Part shown: positions 34,405 to 47,142 of the stretch, piece after piece
Layout: each line of letters opens with the position of its first letter
How positions within the stretch are numbered: position 1 is the first letter of the stretch
Origin: Malania oleifera
Lineage: Eukaryota; Streptophyta; Magnoliopsida; Santalales; Ximeniaceae
Assembly (NCBI RefSeq): GCF_029873635.1
Contig: NC_080422.1
Location: 9,269,764-9,333,763, forward strand
DNA: 64,000 nt
Direction: 5' to 3'
Notes under the pieces: generated by a model
The model's input: only the letters and a program-made list of their open reading frames with translations
Databases searched by the model: none
What the model was told of the DNA's origin: nothing
Program-made: the position numbers and the translations under genes

Positions 34405-36455
34405 TGTAGTGACCCGAATAATTATAATATTTAAATGATAATAGAGAGCGAGGAAATAGAAATTGGAAGGGATAAAGAAAGAGGCAGGAGGCCTTATCGA
34501 CGAGGGTACGTTTCGTCGACGAGAAAATATTGAGAGAGGTTTTGGGGGATTCTGAATTTCGTCAACGAGGAGAGATTTCGTCGACGAATTGTCTATTGAC
34601 CTCGTCGACGAGGTGACATGGCTCATTGATGAAGGCTAGTGTATAAATAGTGTTAAACGCTATTTTTTAGCTTAATCTTGCCGCAGGAACTCTCTCTTTC
34701 ACTCCTTTCGGTTCCCCAACCTTCTCTCTAGTTTTCTAGGTCCATTCTTCGTTGGATCGACGATCTGAAGCCACCACGACACTTCTGGGAGAGTTCTCTT
34801 CAAATCTGCTGGAGTAAATCATCGGTGGGGCTGAGTTGGAAACCATCCCAAATCCAGGGTAAGACTTTCTACTCAGTATTTGGTTTCTTGATAGTTGTAG
34901 AAAGCGTAGTACACGTAGAAATACTAAACTTTAGTTATGGGAAATGTCATTTTCAGGGTGTTGAGCGGGGAACCCTACGGGTGCAGGAGTATTTCTTTTA
35001 GGGGCTTTTCGGGAATCAGGTAAGGGGATAAACTAAGCTAGTTATTTTATGAAAATATATGTATGTTATTACAGCATCTGGTTTTCAGGAAAATAAATAT
35101 ATTTACATATGGTTTATATTTGGGAAATACTGCTGAAAATGATGGTATGTTAAATATACGAAAAACCTAGTTCGTGTGGCATGAGTAGAAATTATAATCA
35201 AATACTGTTTTCTGGGAATATGATAAAGATATAGATTTTTATAATGGAAAATCGGCGTACGGGCCGAGATTTTTATATGTTTGCCAGCGTACGGGCCGAG
35301 CTATGGATATGTTTTACTGGCGTACGAGTCGTGCTATGTATATGATTTTCTAGCTTACGGACTAAGTTATGGATATGTTTTCCGGCGTACAGGCTAAGCT
35401 ATATGTATAATTTGCCGGCGTACGGGCTGAGCTATGATAAAATGTGAAATACTGGCGTACGGGCCGATGATTCATGATATACGTATATATGCAAAAGTAC
35501 ATGATGATATTGATTTGGCAATTAATAGTATGAAATATCCATGTATCACAGTGTTATTAGAACCTGATTGGCTTGGTCTAGGCTAGCACTTGCACTGTAC
35601 CGATGTTATGTGTTCATGATTCATCATGATATTTGTGTTAACGCCACTATATGGAATGGTGTGAGATTGAATGGTCGATGTGGTTTTAAGAAGTGTGAGC
35701 GCCCCTAGTGTACGGACCAAGTCTGACAGACCCATCGGACTTACAGACTGTACTTTTGACTTGACAATGGTTGGCCAACCATTGTCGGGTTTCGCCTTCG
35801 GGCCATACAACCCAGTCATGAGGGGGTAATACATGACAATAACCAGCTAACCAACCAGGGTGGTTTTTGTATTATTATTATTATATGAGATGAGCTATGC
35901 TATGAGAATACAGCATGTTCTGTCATATTGTGATTGTACATGTTTTCCCCTGAAATATATATACAGTTTTATTGGTTATGTTCATGATTATATATATCAC
36001 ATAAATGTTCATGTTGTCACACACTAGTGTTAGTTTATTTCTCTTACTGAGAGGTGTCTCGCCCCAAAATTTTATAAACATTTCAGGAGCCCCTGATAAG
36101 AGAGCGGGTAAAGCACCGCTAATTTAGTACGGTTGATCTGCCCTCTCTGAAGGGTAAGTTTTGGTAGGGACAATTGGATTTTTGTGGGAAATGTCCCTAC
36201 GTCTTTCTTTTGGGATGTATATACTTAAATACAATGGATGTAGTAACTCTGGTATTGAGATGGATGGTATTATGTGTATGAGATTATGAGATACTTATGA
36301 TTTTAACTTTCTTGCTGCTTAGGCTTCTGCATTGTGTTACTGATATATCCCTAATACCCACAGGTCCAGGTAGATTATGATCTGTTGAGTTTTATGATAT
36401 TGGTTTTATTATATTATGGAAAAAAAAATCTATGAAAATTAAGCAGGTCGTTACA
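34405..36455 (+). mobile_element. Solo LTR, family A, in Athila gag
   Basis: 2051 bp, TGTAGTGACCCG to GTCGTTACA. Flanks ccgtt (34400-34404) and ccctt (36456-36460) match at four of five bases. It has a CGTCGACGA array (about 34495-34632), TATAAATA (34642-34649), the best-preserved intron-like layout in the window (donor 34859, acceptor end 34956, mini-exon 34957-35019, donor 35020, acceptor end 36086) and the GTACGGGCC minisatellite (35245-35470). No internal element sequence is present. Confidence 0.93.
35245..35470 (+). repeat. GTACGGGCC minisatellite in solo LTR
   Basis: Six to seven units of about 32-38 bp with a GGCGTACGGGCCGAGCTATG-type core, located inside the long second intron-like segment. 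It has fewer units than the copies at 2170 and 6890, so copy number varies between LTRs. Confidence 0.8.
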
Positions 36456-36460
36456 CCCTT

Positions 36461-37145
36461 ATTGCTGCGTTGTCTAAGAAACTAGAGATTATGGAATCAG
36501 AGAAGGTGAAAGCATCGAAATCAGTGGAGGAATGCTCTATCTATGAGACCTCAAACCATAGAATTCAAGATTGTCCATTGCTACCAGTATGGCAAGAGAG
36601 TAGATTTGATCGAGTGCAATCAGCGAATTGGGTCAACAAATCTCAAAATTAGTCATTCTCGAACACTTATAATCCTAGATGGAGAAATCACCCGAACCTC
36701 TCATAGAGGAATGATCAGTCTGGTCCATCATCCTCATAGTATCATCAAGTTCCTCAATCTTATGCACCACCTCTGTAGCCGCTATATCATCTAGCTGCAA
36801 CCTCTCCACAGTAGTTGTAGTATCAGCCGCAACAAATATCTCATAGCTACGCACCACCAGGATTCCAACCAACTTTAGCTCCTATTCCATCAAAGAAATC
36901 TTCCGATGATGACATGGCACAGATAGCAAACACTCTTCAGCAGTTCATGCAGAACAACAATCAGACCATGAATGAGCTACGAGGCACTATTAATAAGTTG
37001 AGTATATAGGTGAATGCTTTAGAAAAAGGGAAATTTCTAGTACAACCTCAGCCTAATCCCTAGGTATATTAATAGCAACAGCAACCGATGCATAATGTTT
37101 GAGGGGATACTTTTAATTCAGCTAAGGTCGTCATAATTTTAAGGA
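36461..37145 (+). pseudogene. Athila-like gag C-terminus and zinc knuckle
   Basis: The frame from 36470 reads ALSKKLEIMESE and then a knuckle-like CSIYETSNHRIQDC, in which the second Cys of the usual CX2C is Tyr. After a stop, Pro/Gln-rich sequence with SYAPPGFQP and LQQFMQNNNQTMNELR continues in pieces to about 37060. This is the RNA-binding tail of gag. Several stops make it non-functional. Confidence 0.8.
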
Positions 37146-37745
37146 GTGGAAAAGAAGTTTTCCAACCTGAAATGCCCGTTGATCAACAAACAGTTACTCC
37201 AACACCTGAAGTGGCAACTAAGAAAAATGAAGGAAAAGAAAAATCAGATGAAGCGGGCTCAAATTCAAAGAAGTCAAATAATAAGGGAGGATGAGACTGT
37301 TAAAGAGTATCAACCTATGGTACCCTATCCTCATAGGTTGACATTTGGACAGAAGAATAAGTATCACACTGAGATTCAAGAAATCTTCAAACAAGTGACG
37401 ATCAACATTCCACTTCTGGATGTCATACAGCAAGTCCCTGCATATTCAAAATTTTTGAAAGACCTATGCACAGTAAAAAGGAAACTGAACGTGAAGAAGA
37501 AGGCTTTCTTGATTGAGCAAGTTAGTGTGTTGACATTGAGTCAGACTCCTCAGAAACTTAGAGACCCTAGTTCTCCCACTATTTCTATCATGATTGGTGA
37601 ATCTCGTATCGGGAGAGCTTTACTTGATTTGAGGAGTAGTGTGAACTTGCTCCCATATTTGATATATGAGCAGTTGGGTTTAAATGAGCTAAAGAAAACT
37701 TCTATGATGCTACAGTTGGCAGAAAGATCCATAAAAGCTCCATGA
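37146..37745 (+). pseudogene. Athila-like aspartic protease
   Basis: The frame includes PYPHRLTF, INIPLLDVIQQVPAYSKFLKDL and the retropepsin motif region LLDLRSSVNLLPYLIYEQLGL. Athila proteases normally have Asp-Leu-Gly here. The Gly is Arg in this copy, so the enzyme would be inactive even without the stop at 37743. Remnants of the protease C-terminus continue to about 37870. Confidence 0.85.
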
Positions 37746-37871
37746 GAAATTATTAAGGATGTATTGGTTGAAGTTGACAAATTTTACTACCCTATGGACT
37801 TCGTTGTTCTGGATATGCAGCAGCCTGTCTCCACCATATATCAGGCCCCTGTTATTCTTGGGTGACCATTC

Positions 37872-39019
37872 CTTGCTACTTCTAATGCCTTGATTAATTG
37901 TCGAAATGGAGTACTTAAGCTCATGTGACATTGGAAATGAATGTGTTCAATGCTCCCAAGATGTCAAGTGGGTGTGATGATGCAGAAACACATGCAGTTG
38001 ATGTAATAGATGATTTGGATATTTCAGAGCTATTGTCAGTACTTGATGTTGATGACGCGTTTAAAAATGACTCTTTTGAATAGCTTGAGGTATTTGATGA
38101 TAAATTGCCAGAATCAGAGGGGAAGTTTCTAGAGATAAATGGTTCCCCTCACTTGTTGGATACAAGTTACATGAGTAGTTGGTGTAAGCCAACATTTGAG
38201 GCTATTGACCTGCCCAAAATTATGAAGTCATCAGAAGAAGAAATTCCAACACTTAAGCTGAAACCATTGCTTGAAGAGCTGAAGTATGTTTTCCTGGGTC
38301 CAGCAGAAGGAACATTTCTTGTGCTAATTTCTTCTCACCTTACTCTTAAACAAGAAACTGAGTTATTGCAGGTACTAAGGAAGCATCGAGGAGCGATAGG
38401 ATGGACCATTGCAGATATCAAGGGTATCGACCCTTCAATTTGTACTCACAACATCTTCTTGGAAGGAGACGCTAAACCAGTTTGTGATGTGCAATGGAGG
38501 ATAAATCCAACCATGAAGGAGATGGTAAAGAACGAAGTGCTAAAATTATTAGATGCCGACATCATCTATTCGATCTCTGACAGCAAATGGGTAAGCCCGA
38601 CACAGGTAGTTCCAAAAAAATCTAGTTTGACTGTCATTGAAAATGCTAATGGAGAGTTGATCCCATCTAGGAAAGTAACGGGTTGGAGAATGTGCATTGA
38701 TTATAGTAAATTAAATTCGGTTAGTTGAAAAGATCACTTCTCGTTACCCTTCCTAGATCAGATACTCGAAAAAGTAGCTAGTAAATCCTTTTACTGTTTC
38801 TTGGATGAATTTTCTAGTTATTATCAAATTGTTGTAGCACTTGAGGATCAAGAGAAGATTACCTTCACTTGTCCCTTTAGTACTTTTGCCTTTCACAGAA
38901 TGCCATTCGGTCTATGCAATGCACCTACTACTTTCCAGCACTGCATGATGAGTATTTTCTCTGATATGTTAGATGATATATGTGAAATTTTCATGGATGA
39001 TTTTTCTGTGTTTGGTTAA
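37872..39019 (+). pseudogene. Athila-like reverse transcriptase
   Basis: A linker and the RT N-terminus read at 38105-38728: LRKHRGAIGWTIADIKGIDP, RINPTMKEMVKNEVLKLLDADIIYSISDS.WVSPTQVVPKK, GWRMCIDYSKLN. After a stop, 38801-39019 has LDEFSSYYQI, DQEKITFTCPF.TFAF, MPFGLCNAPTTFQ and the catalytic FMDDFSVFG. These blocks are diagnostic of the Athila lineage within Ty3/Gypsy. Stops at 38726-38728 and 39017-39019 break the frame. Confidence 0.92.
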
Positions 39020-39031
39020 GTCCTTTGATAT

Positions 39032-39775
39032 TTGTTTGAAAAATATGACTGCTATTTTGAAAAATGTGAGGAAAAGAATTTGCTTTTGAATTGGGAAAAA
39101 TGTCAATTTATGGTAAGCAGTGGTTTAGTGCTTGGTCATTTGGTTTCTAAGCATGGTATAGAGGTTGACAGGGCCAAGGTAGAGCTGATTTCTCAGTTAC
39201 TTGTCCCTAAGACAGTTAGGGATATTTGTTCCTTCCTTTGTCATGCTGGCTTCTATAGGTGTTTCATTTAGGGCTTTAGTAGTATTACTAAACCATTGTG
39301 TACTTTAGTGTAGAATGAGACTAAATTCTTGTGGACTAATGAATGCCAATAGGCTTTTGAAATGCTAAAGAAACATTTGACTATTGCACCTATCACGCAG
39401 GTTCCTTGGAGGGACTTGCCATTTGAAATCATGACTGATGCTAGTGACTACGCCCTTGGTGCTGTTCTGGGTCAAAGAATTGATAACAAGTTGTCTGTCA
39501 TTTATTATGGAGTCGAACTTTGAATGATGCTCATAAAAATTATACCATGATTGAGAAGGAATTGTTAGCTATTGTATTTGCCTTAGAAAAATTTCATTCT
39601 TATGTCATTGGATCGCCTGTCATTATTTTTACCGATCACTCTACCTTGAAATATTTATTAGCGAAAAAGGATGCTAAACCCAGGTCGATCAGATGGATTC
39701 TACTTCTTCAGGAATTTGACATCACCATTTGAGACAAAAGGGTGTGAAAAATGTTGTAGTTGACCATCTCTCTTG
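39032..39775 (+). pseudogene. Athila-like RT thumb and RNase H
   Basis: 39032-39271 reads CEEKNLLLNWEKCQFMV and GLVLGHLVSKHGIEVD, the RT thumb. After stops near 39270-39315, a TDASDYALGAVLGQR block and the 39520-39732 frame ([29 protein letters not shown]) represent RNase H with its acidic residues. The following VVDHLS block is out of frame. Confidence 0.88.
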
Positions 39776-41223
39776 TTTGCAGCTACCTGATGTGTCTGTA
39801 TCTCCTTCTCCTTTAAATGATGATTTTCCTTATGAGCGTCTTTTTACAATGTCACGCACTCCGTGGTTTGCCAATGTTGTGAACTACCTTGTCACCGACT
39901 GAATGTCCGAACATTAGTTAACTCAGGATAAGTGTAAGTTCCTTGCGGAGGTACGACATTACTATTTTGACAATCCATACCTGTTTAAATACTGCTATGC
40001 TCAGTTGGTTTGTAGATGTGTGCTTGATGATGAATTCACTTCTGTGATGCATTTTTGTCATAGTGGAGCATGAGGAGGTCACTTTACTGCAAAGAAAACC
40101 ATTTCAAAAAATTTTCAAAGTGGACTCTACTGGCCTACTATGTTCAAAGATGTTGAGAAATTTTGTAAAACTTGTGAGGCATGTCAAAAACTAAGGAAAA
40201 TCACAGCAAAAAATGAAATGCCTATGTCTCATATTTTGATTCTTGAAATCTTTGACTGAACTAAGGAAAATCACAGCAAAAAATGAAATGCCTATGTCTC
40301 ATATTTTGATTCTTGAAATCTTTGACTGTTGGGGAATTGAATTTATGGGAGCTTTCCCAAATTCTTTTGAAAATTCTTATATTCTAATTGTTGTGGATCA
40401 TGTTTCATAATGGGTGAAAGTTATACCTTGTAGAACAAATGACCACAAGGTTGTCATCTGATTTCTCAAGGAATTATTCACACGGTTTGGCATGCCCAAG
40501 GCAATCATTAGTGATGACAGGATGCACTTTTGTAACAAACCGTTTGAAAAATTAATGCAAAAATATGGAGTTACCCATAGAGTCTTTGCTCCATATCATT
40601 CTCAAACTAATGGTCAGATCGAGCTAGCCAACAGAGAAAATAAGATAATGCTTGAGAAAACAGTTCCTCAAAATCGAAAAGACTGGTCAGAAAAGCCGGT
40701 TGACGCACTCTGGGCTTACCGAATTGCATTCAAGACAAACTTAGGGATGTTTCCCTACATGTTAGTTTACGGTAAGACATGTCATTTACCTATTGAGATT
40801 CAACATCGTGCATTATGGATTATTAAACAAATTAACTTTTCCCTTGATGATGCCAAAGGTTTAAGAAAGTTGCAGGTATGTGAGCTTGAAGAATCCAGGA
40901 GAGAAGCCTATGACAATGCTCGCTTAGTGAAGGAACGCATGAAGCTACTATATAACAAGAAAATCAAGGACAAACACCTTTCCCTGAATCAGCAAGTTCT
41001 CCTCTATGACTCTCGGTTACATCTGTTTCCTAGGAAGCTAAAGTCCTGATGGGGTGGCCCATACATCGTTAAACATGTTCATCCTCACGGCGCAGTGGAG
41101 ATTGTGGACCCAAAGAATGGCAACAGTTTCACAATCAATGGACAGCGACTCAAACCTTTCATGACTCCCTTCGACTCAAATGAAAAGGTCTTGCTTCTGC
41201 AAGACCCTAGGGGAGTTTTCTGA
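39776..41223 (+). pseudogene. Athila-like integrase
   Basis: A zinc-binding HHCC domain reads at about 40040-40190 (HFCHSGA...GGHFTAKKT, FCKTCEACQ) with an internal stop. The core (40320-41049) includes WGIEFMGAFP, ISDDRMHFCN, YHSQTNGQIELANRE and the LVYGKTCHLPIEIQH block. The C-terminal part continues past a stop as WGGPYIV...VDPKNG to a terminal stop near 41223. A perfect 70 bp duplication interrupts the frame between the HHCC domain and the core. Confidence 0.9.
40189..40328 (+). repeat. 70 bp perfect tandem duplication
   Basis: Two identical adjacent 70 bp copies (40189-40258 and 40259-40328), each running from AACTAAGGAAAATCACAGC to TTTGACTG. Seventy is not a multiple of three, so the duplication itself shifts the integrase frame. 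Full identity suggests it is recent or an assembly artefact. Confidence 0.95.
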
Positions 41224-42872
41224 CCTCTCTCTCATTACTTTTATTTTTATTTTTATTTTTATTTTATTTGTTCTCTTTATTTGCATTTCTCTTTTCTTTT
41301 TCTGTTGCATTAGTTGGTAGTGATTTTCTATTAGTTTGTTCACTTGTGCACAATTTTTCTATTTCCCCTATGTTTTCACATTGAGGACAATGTTCCACTT
41401 TAGTTGGGGGGTGATAATTTGCATGTGACACTGTGCACGTTTACTTGCTGAGTTTTGTATTAATAATAAAAAAAAAAGAGTATTGAAGATAGATGATTAT
41501 GTCATGATTAACACTAACGTATACCCTTCACATACTTGCATATAACCTAAGAATTACACACTCGAGTCATTTATGTGTAGTTTCTCCTTATATGACTTTG
41601 TAACTCCATGAAGAATTGATTGGTAGTACACTCGTGTTAATTTGCCTATATAAACTCTAGTATTTACATGATATCTCATAAGACTGAATAGACACATCCA
41701 CGTGATTCATTACACTTAAGATTCCTTATGAGCACTGAGAGAACCCCTGTGGCGACTATGACACCTTGTGAGGTATCCTTAAGCTATTTATCGTCCTTTT
41801 GAGCATTAACATCAAATTAGAGTTCATGAAACTCAGTTTTCTTTTCTTTTGGATGATTCTTTGTACACTAGTCTCTGTTTTTGACTTGCTAGCCTAGAGG
41901 TGACATCTAGTGGGGAGATAGAAACCTAGGTTTTGTAGCCTACTCAAGATGTTAAGGTTGAGCCACCTCTAGAGATAGACTTAGTTCATGGACTACTATT
42001 CAACCTTAATTCCCATTGGTGGTATGAAGACAATAAAAGAAGTGTAATGATTGTCCTAATTGACAATGAAAAGACAGAAATTGAAGAATAAGTAGAAGAA
42101 AGAATAAGAAAAATAGAAATGTTTATGAAATGAAAGGTTAATACCTGCTCCACACAAATACCACAAAAAGTCAAGAACACGACACATGTTTTCCACATAT
42201 GAAGACTCTTCAACTGCTTAATGCCTCAAATGTATTCACGTCTGGTTTGTGAATAAGTTGATCTAGGGTGGTCTTGGTTGGATATGGCGAGTCGGTGAGA
42301 AGATGCTAGGGTGAAAGACTCGACACCTCACAAATAGGTTAGATCATTTTCAGATTAGTCCACTCCATATATTTAGCGTTTGTTCCTTGCAATATGTGGG
42401 ATGTTTGATCGCGACACTCCTCCTCACATATAATGAGTGAACCCATTCTTTTTTACTGTTTTTGAGGGTATACCAGTTAGGTTGAGTTAAAACAATCGTT
42501 CTATAAGTGTTCACGGGTATCCTGGGTGTAATGAGTTATATACATTACACATACCTTGAGACTTCGCTTGTTTATACTCGAATTTATATGACTACATTAA
42601 CTCTGAATTGTACTATTGGTTAATTTCATGTGAGTATACTGTTCGTCATTGCTATATAACGATGAAACTTGCATGCATGACTTACTTCAGAGTTGTGTGC
42701 ATTGTATATGATGAGTTTGTGTGAAATTCAGTTATATTCCTATATGTGAAATGGTATAGTTATGTCGCATGTGCAGTCATTTTATATTTGTTGAAGTTAG
42801 TATTTGTGCATACCACCCTAAAATTCATTCACGTTATTTGCTAGAAACTAACAAAACGTTAGTTGGGGGGTG
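41224..42872 (+). other. Athila 3' non-coding region and polypurine tract
   Basis: About 1.6 kb between pol and the 3' LTR with no credible gene. Many Athila elements carry an envelope-like ORF here; none is seen. A TTTTTATTTTTATTT run follows the pol stop. Two similar purine tracts occur: TTAGTTGGGGGGTGATAATTTG near 41401 is written here only by its core GTTGGGGGGTG, and the same core recurs at 42862-42872 directly before the LTR. The second one is the working tract by position. Confidence 0.75.
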
Positions 42873-44660
42873 TGATTACGCCCTTAAATTACTAATTAGG
42901 TATTTTAATTCATGCATTGAAACCTATATTTTTTAATTAAATACCTAAATTCTCAATAATTTAACATTGTGTCTTATTTATAATATTTGGGTTTCATTGA
43001 GTAATTTATGAATTTTTTATATTTTTTTATTGCGGGGCAATTATTGGAAGCTAAAACTGATGCTATTTTGTATTCTGAGCGTAAATTTCTCGTCCGAGTT
43101 CCGATCGAGATGATTCAAAATTTTAAGGAAAGCCGAGGAAGAGCTTTACGACTTTTGTGTTTTGAGCTTTGAGAGATATGGGGCTTAGGATGATTAAAAG
43201 TGGGCTTGTTTGCTAAGAAGATAGAAAATTAAAAAAGAAGAAACAAATGAAGAAAAAAAAAAAGGAGTGATTTGATCAAGCTATGCGCTGGGTAGGGCAG
43301 CCCCTCTCCCTTCCCTTTATATTTTTTTTTTCTCTCCCTTTCCTTCCGACAACTCCCTCTCTCTTCTCTTCTCTTTCCTCCTCTTTGCCCTTCTCCACTC
43401 ATCTCTCCTTCTCCCTCTCGACTCTCTCGGCTCCCAGCTTCTTCTCTCCCTCTTCCTTCTCTCAGCTTTCTTTTCTTTTCCACTCTTCTCTCTAACTCCA
43501 ACTTCCTCTCTTCCCTTTCCCTTCTCTCCCTCTCAGTTTACTCTCCCTTTAATCCTACCACAACCGCTCCTACTGCTGCAACCCGTAGCCACCTGTGCTG
43601 CCACCCCTTCGTGCTACCACCGAGAGCTGCTACTACTATCCCAAGCTTGTTGAGAGCGGCTACTGCTCCTCCCTTACTGTAGCTGCTGTTTCCCGTGCTG
43701 CCAAGGACCCGAAGTTGCTCCTGCTCTCCAAACTGAGAGGATTCCCCCTACTATGCTGCTTCTTCTTGCTGCTGTGCAGTTGCTTCTCTTCTCCCACGGG
43801 CCAGCAACACTCCTCTCTTCCTCTTTTTTTTTATTTATTATTTCTTTGAAGTAGTTTAATTATTTGAATATTGTTAGTTCCATTAGAGTTTTCTTTAAAA
43901 TTTTAATTTTTAAATATTGGTTGGGTGTTATTATTAAAGTTTATTATTTTCTTCCTCTCTTAATTAATATTAGTATTGGATTTAATTTTTGCTTGCATTA
44001 ATTATTTAATTGATCAAAGTTTGGTTTGGTTTTTTGAAAGAAAAAAGGAGAATAAAATACAAAAAGAAAAAAAAATATCTTCTTTAGGACTTAAATTAGT
44101 TGTCTTCTTTAAAATTAAATTTTGTTGAGTTCTATTTTGATCAAACTCGTTTAATTAAAGTATGAATTTTGTTATCGTATTTAGTTAGTGTTTAGTTGTT
44201 AAAGTATAAATTTTGATTCAAGTTCTTGATTGCAAAAATTTGGTTTTTCTTGTTTGAGTTGTGTTCGATTGAGTTTTTAATTGCAAGCTTAAATTAAATA
44301 GGAAAGTTATCGTCTTTAGCTTTTATTTTGAAGTTTAAATGCATGTTTCAATTCTTGTCTGGTTATTAGCATAGGATCTTAGTTTCTCGTTATAATTTAA
44401 TTTAGTGCGTTTTAGGATTTAGAATTTCAATTGCATGTTCTTTAAATTCGCCAAAAATAAAATCTCAACAAGCCAAAGAACCCGAATCTGAATTGTGTTT
44501 AATGACCTTTTTTGTTTCATATTTTCTTATTGAAATTACGTAAAATTTGGAGTTAAACTGCATTCCCCGAGGAGACGATCTGGCCTTTGGGTTAAGTATT
44601 ACACGACTGAACTCCTATACTTGGGATAACTTTCGAGCTGCTCATTTTTCGAATGAGTCA
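42873..44660 (+). mobile_element. Athila-like 3' LTR
   Basis: About 1.79 kb, TGATTACG to GAGTCA, colinear with the 5' LTR once the 11473-13654 insert is removed. It is uninterrupted and shows the empty site of that insertion near 43785. The flank after it (acaac) and the flank before the 5' LTR (acagg) agree at only three of five bases, so the TSD is either aged or misplaced by two bases. Confidence 0.9.
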
Positions 44661-45651
44661 ACAACACTGTCAACCACATAGGTTATTACATAATCTTCTT
44701 AACCATACAAGTTATATCACATGCTTCACAATCACATAGGACTCTAATCCATATAAAATACATGTCCACATAGGACTAATCATCACACAGAATACAACAC
44801 ATATCACCCTGTTCATGGTAAATAGGTAAAACACACTCCTCATACCACTACCAATGTTTTACCCCCCAATGTAAACGTCCATATAACGACCTCCTCATAC
44901 CACTGCCAACGTTATATGACGTTTATATCAGGTACAATATAACGACCTTCTTATACCACAGCCAACACTATATCGTAATTTACATGAACCACAACACAAA
45001 TCAATAACAAAACCAACCACTCAGGCACATCCACGCATCTACCACAGTATACACAATCAGACAGTATCCACAACAAACCAGTATTTTCAACCAAGCAGAA
45101 ATCGCAATCCAAACAGTATTCACAATCACACCATAAATCATAATTCCACAATACTCGCAACCATTTAATTGTCAAAGTTGTTTTCATGCCACACGATTTT
45201 TCCTAATATAATATATAATCAAAAACAGTATTTTCAATGCCTGCACTTTTCAAAATAATTTACCTAAATATATAGAATTTTATACCCAAATTTAATGGTT
45301 TAAAATTAATAAAAAGCTGTTATAAAGTATTTCCCCTTACCTGCTCCTCAGGATTTTGCCTAAAATCGAACAAAAATGAGACCCTGTATTCCGAAATCCC
45401 AACTTACTCAAATTTCAGAAAAACACTCATTTAATACTTCTTAGGTTTCATATATTTCAAAATAATAGTAAAACCTTAAAATATCTCACTTACCCTAATT
45501 TTGGGATGATTCCCAAGTACTCCAAATTAACCGAAAATCTGCTCCGCTTATATTGTAGAGAATCTTCCCAGGAGTCTTATGGTAACTTTCAATCATCAAA
45601 TCAAGGAGAAACGAGACCAAAAACCTAGAGAGAAGGTGAGAGGACCGTTTT

Positions 45652-45720
<69 letters not shown>

Positions 45721-46068
45721 GGATTTCATGCAAAATTTCTCGCTGAAAATGAACAAAATCGCTATTTATAGGCAGGGACTCGTTGACGAGACACGTGGAT
45801 TCATTGACAATCCCATGAAGAACACTCGTCGACGAGACCGTGAGTTCATCGACGAGTCTCAGAATACCTCAAACTCTCTCGGTAACTCCTCGTCGACAAG
45901 ACATTGCCCTCGTCAACGGGCCAAGGAAGAACACTTGTCGACGAGACCAGTTGGTTCGTCGACGAGTTCTCGCTAACCTTCCTTTAAAAATTCCTTTTTC
46001 TTCCCTTTCCCCTTTTCCTTTTCTTTTATTTTATTATTTTTATTAATTAAAATTTTCGAGTCGTTACA
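44661..46068 (-). mobile_element. Minus-strand LTR (family G), proximal part
   Basis: On the minus strand it opens TGTAACGACTCG at 46068, followed by a CGTCGACGA array (45780-45970), a GA microsatellite, a leader ending AATTAGG/GTAAGTGAG (donor at 45493), a GAGCAG/GTAAGG donor at 45340, then AT-rich sequence. It continues across the Athila insertion into 10539-9854. Nothing internal to the element is visible, so it may be another solo LTR that lost its 3' end. Confidence 0.75.
45655..45713. repeat. (GA)n microsatellite
   Basis: About 29 GA dinucleotides in the transcribed leader of the family G LTR. The equivalent CT-rich leader in the other LTRs is far shorter. The Glu-Arg repeat frame across it is meaningless. 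Confidence 0.95.
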
Positions 46069-47142
46069 TTATTCAAACAAACTCAAAAAATATTTTCTCG
46101 ATGTAGCAAGCGCAAGAGTTGTTTGAAATCAAGCTTGTAAAAAAAATTGCACACAAAAATATGGGCTAAGGTATCTTGCAATATCAATGCAAAGACCCAC
46201 AAGCCACTAAGTTTCCCCCACACAAGATTTATTAGATTAAATTAGTAGAAAAACTTATGCCTAACTCTTAATATCAAAATCAACCAACAAATAATACAAT
46301 GAGAATTTAGGGCTATTAAAATGGAGCACAAATAATTTAAACACTCTCTCTAGGCTTAATACGAAGTAGGAGAGTATTTGGAGTATTATGAGTAAAATAG
46401 GATTGGAAAAATTTAAAGAGTTTTTGCCCTAATCACAATGCTAATCCCCCCTAATTTTGACAAATGAAAGCATATATATAGAGAAGGGGCAAATTATGGT
46501 TGTTGGGGACTCCAGGGTAATTTTAAAATTTGTTTTAAATATGTTTAAGAAAATTAACCCCATTTAACCCCAAATTATCTCGGTTAAAAATTTGTAAACC
46601 CAAGAGTTTCGAGTGGCTGAACCATGGTTCAGTTGCCCAAACAGATTCAACGAAAAAAAGGTGATTTTCAAAGTTTGGGTGCCCGAGTCAAGGTTCAGTT
46701 GCCTGAACTAGGCGATTTTCCAATCGTTCGAGGTTCGGTCGCCTATACATAATTTCGGTAGCCCAAACAACAACCTTCGGTTGCCCGAGGGTATTTTACA
46801 CGCGAAGGTTAGGGTGCCTGAACAGTTGGGGAAAAGTCAGAAATGAGTTTGGTCGGCCAAGGAAGATATGCTCATTATAATTCAGTCACCTGAAGTCAGG
46901 TCAACGATACTGACTTTCCACGGTTTTGTTGACCAAGGCAAATAAGCTTTGCCAAGGTCATTCGCCTGAAACCTCATGGTTTTTGGGCTAAGGTCCTGAT
47001 TTCATGTGCTATTAAAGTGTAAGGACCTAAGGGCCATTATAAGGTCATTGGAGCTAACAATTACCTACATGCATGACATGTAGAGATTATTATAGACCCA
47101 TTTGAAATTAAATTAATACAGACCCAATAATATTACAACAAA

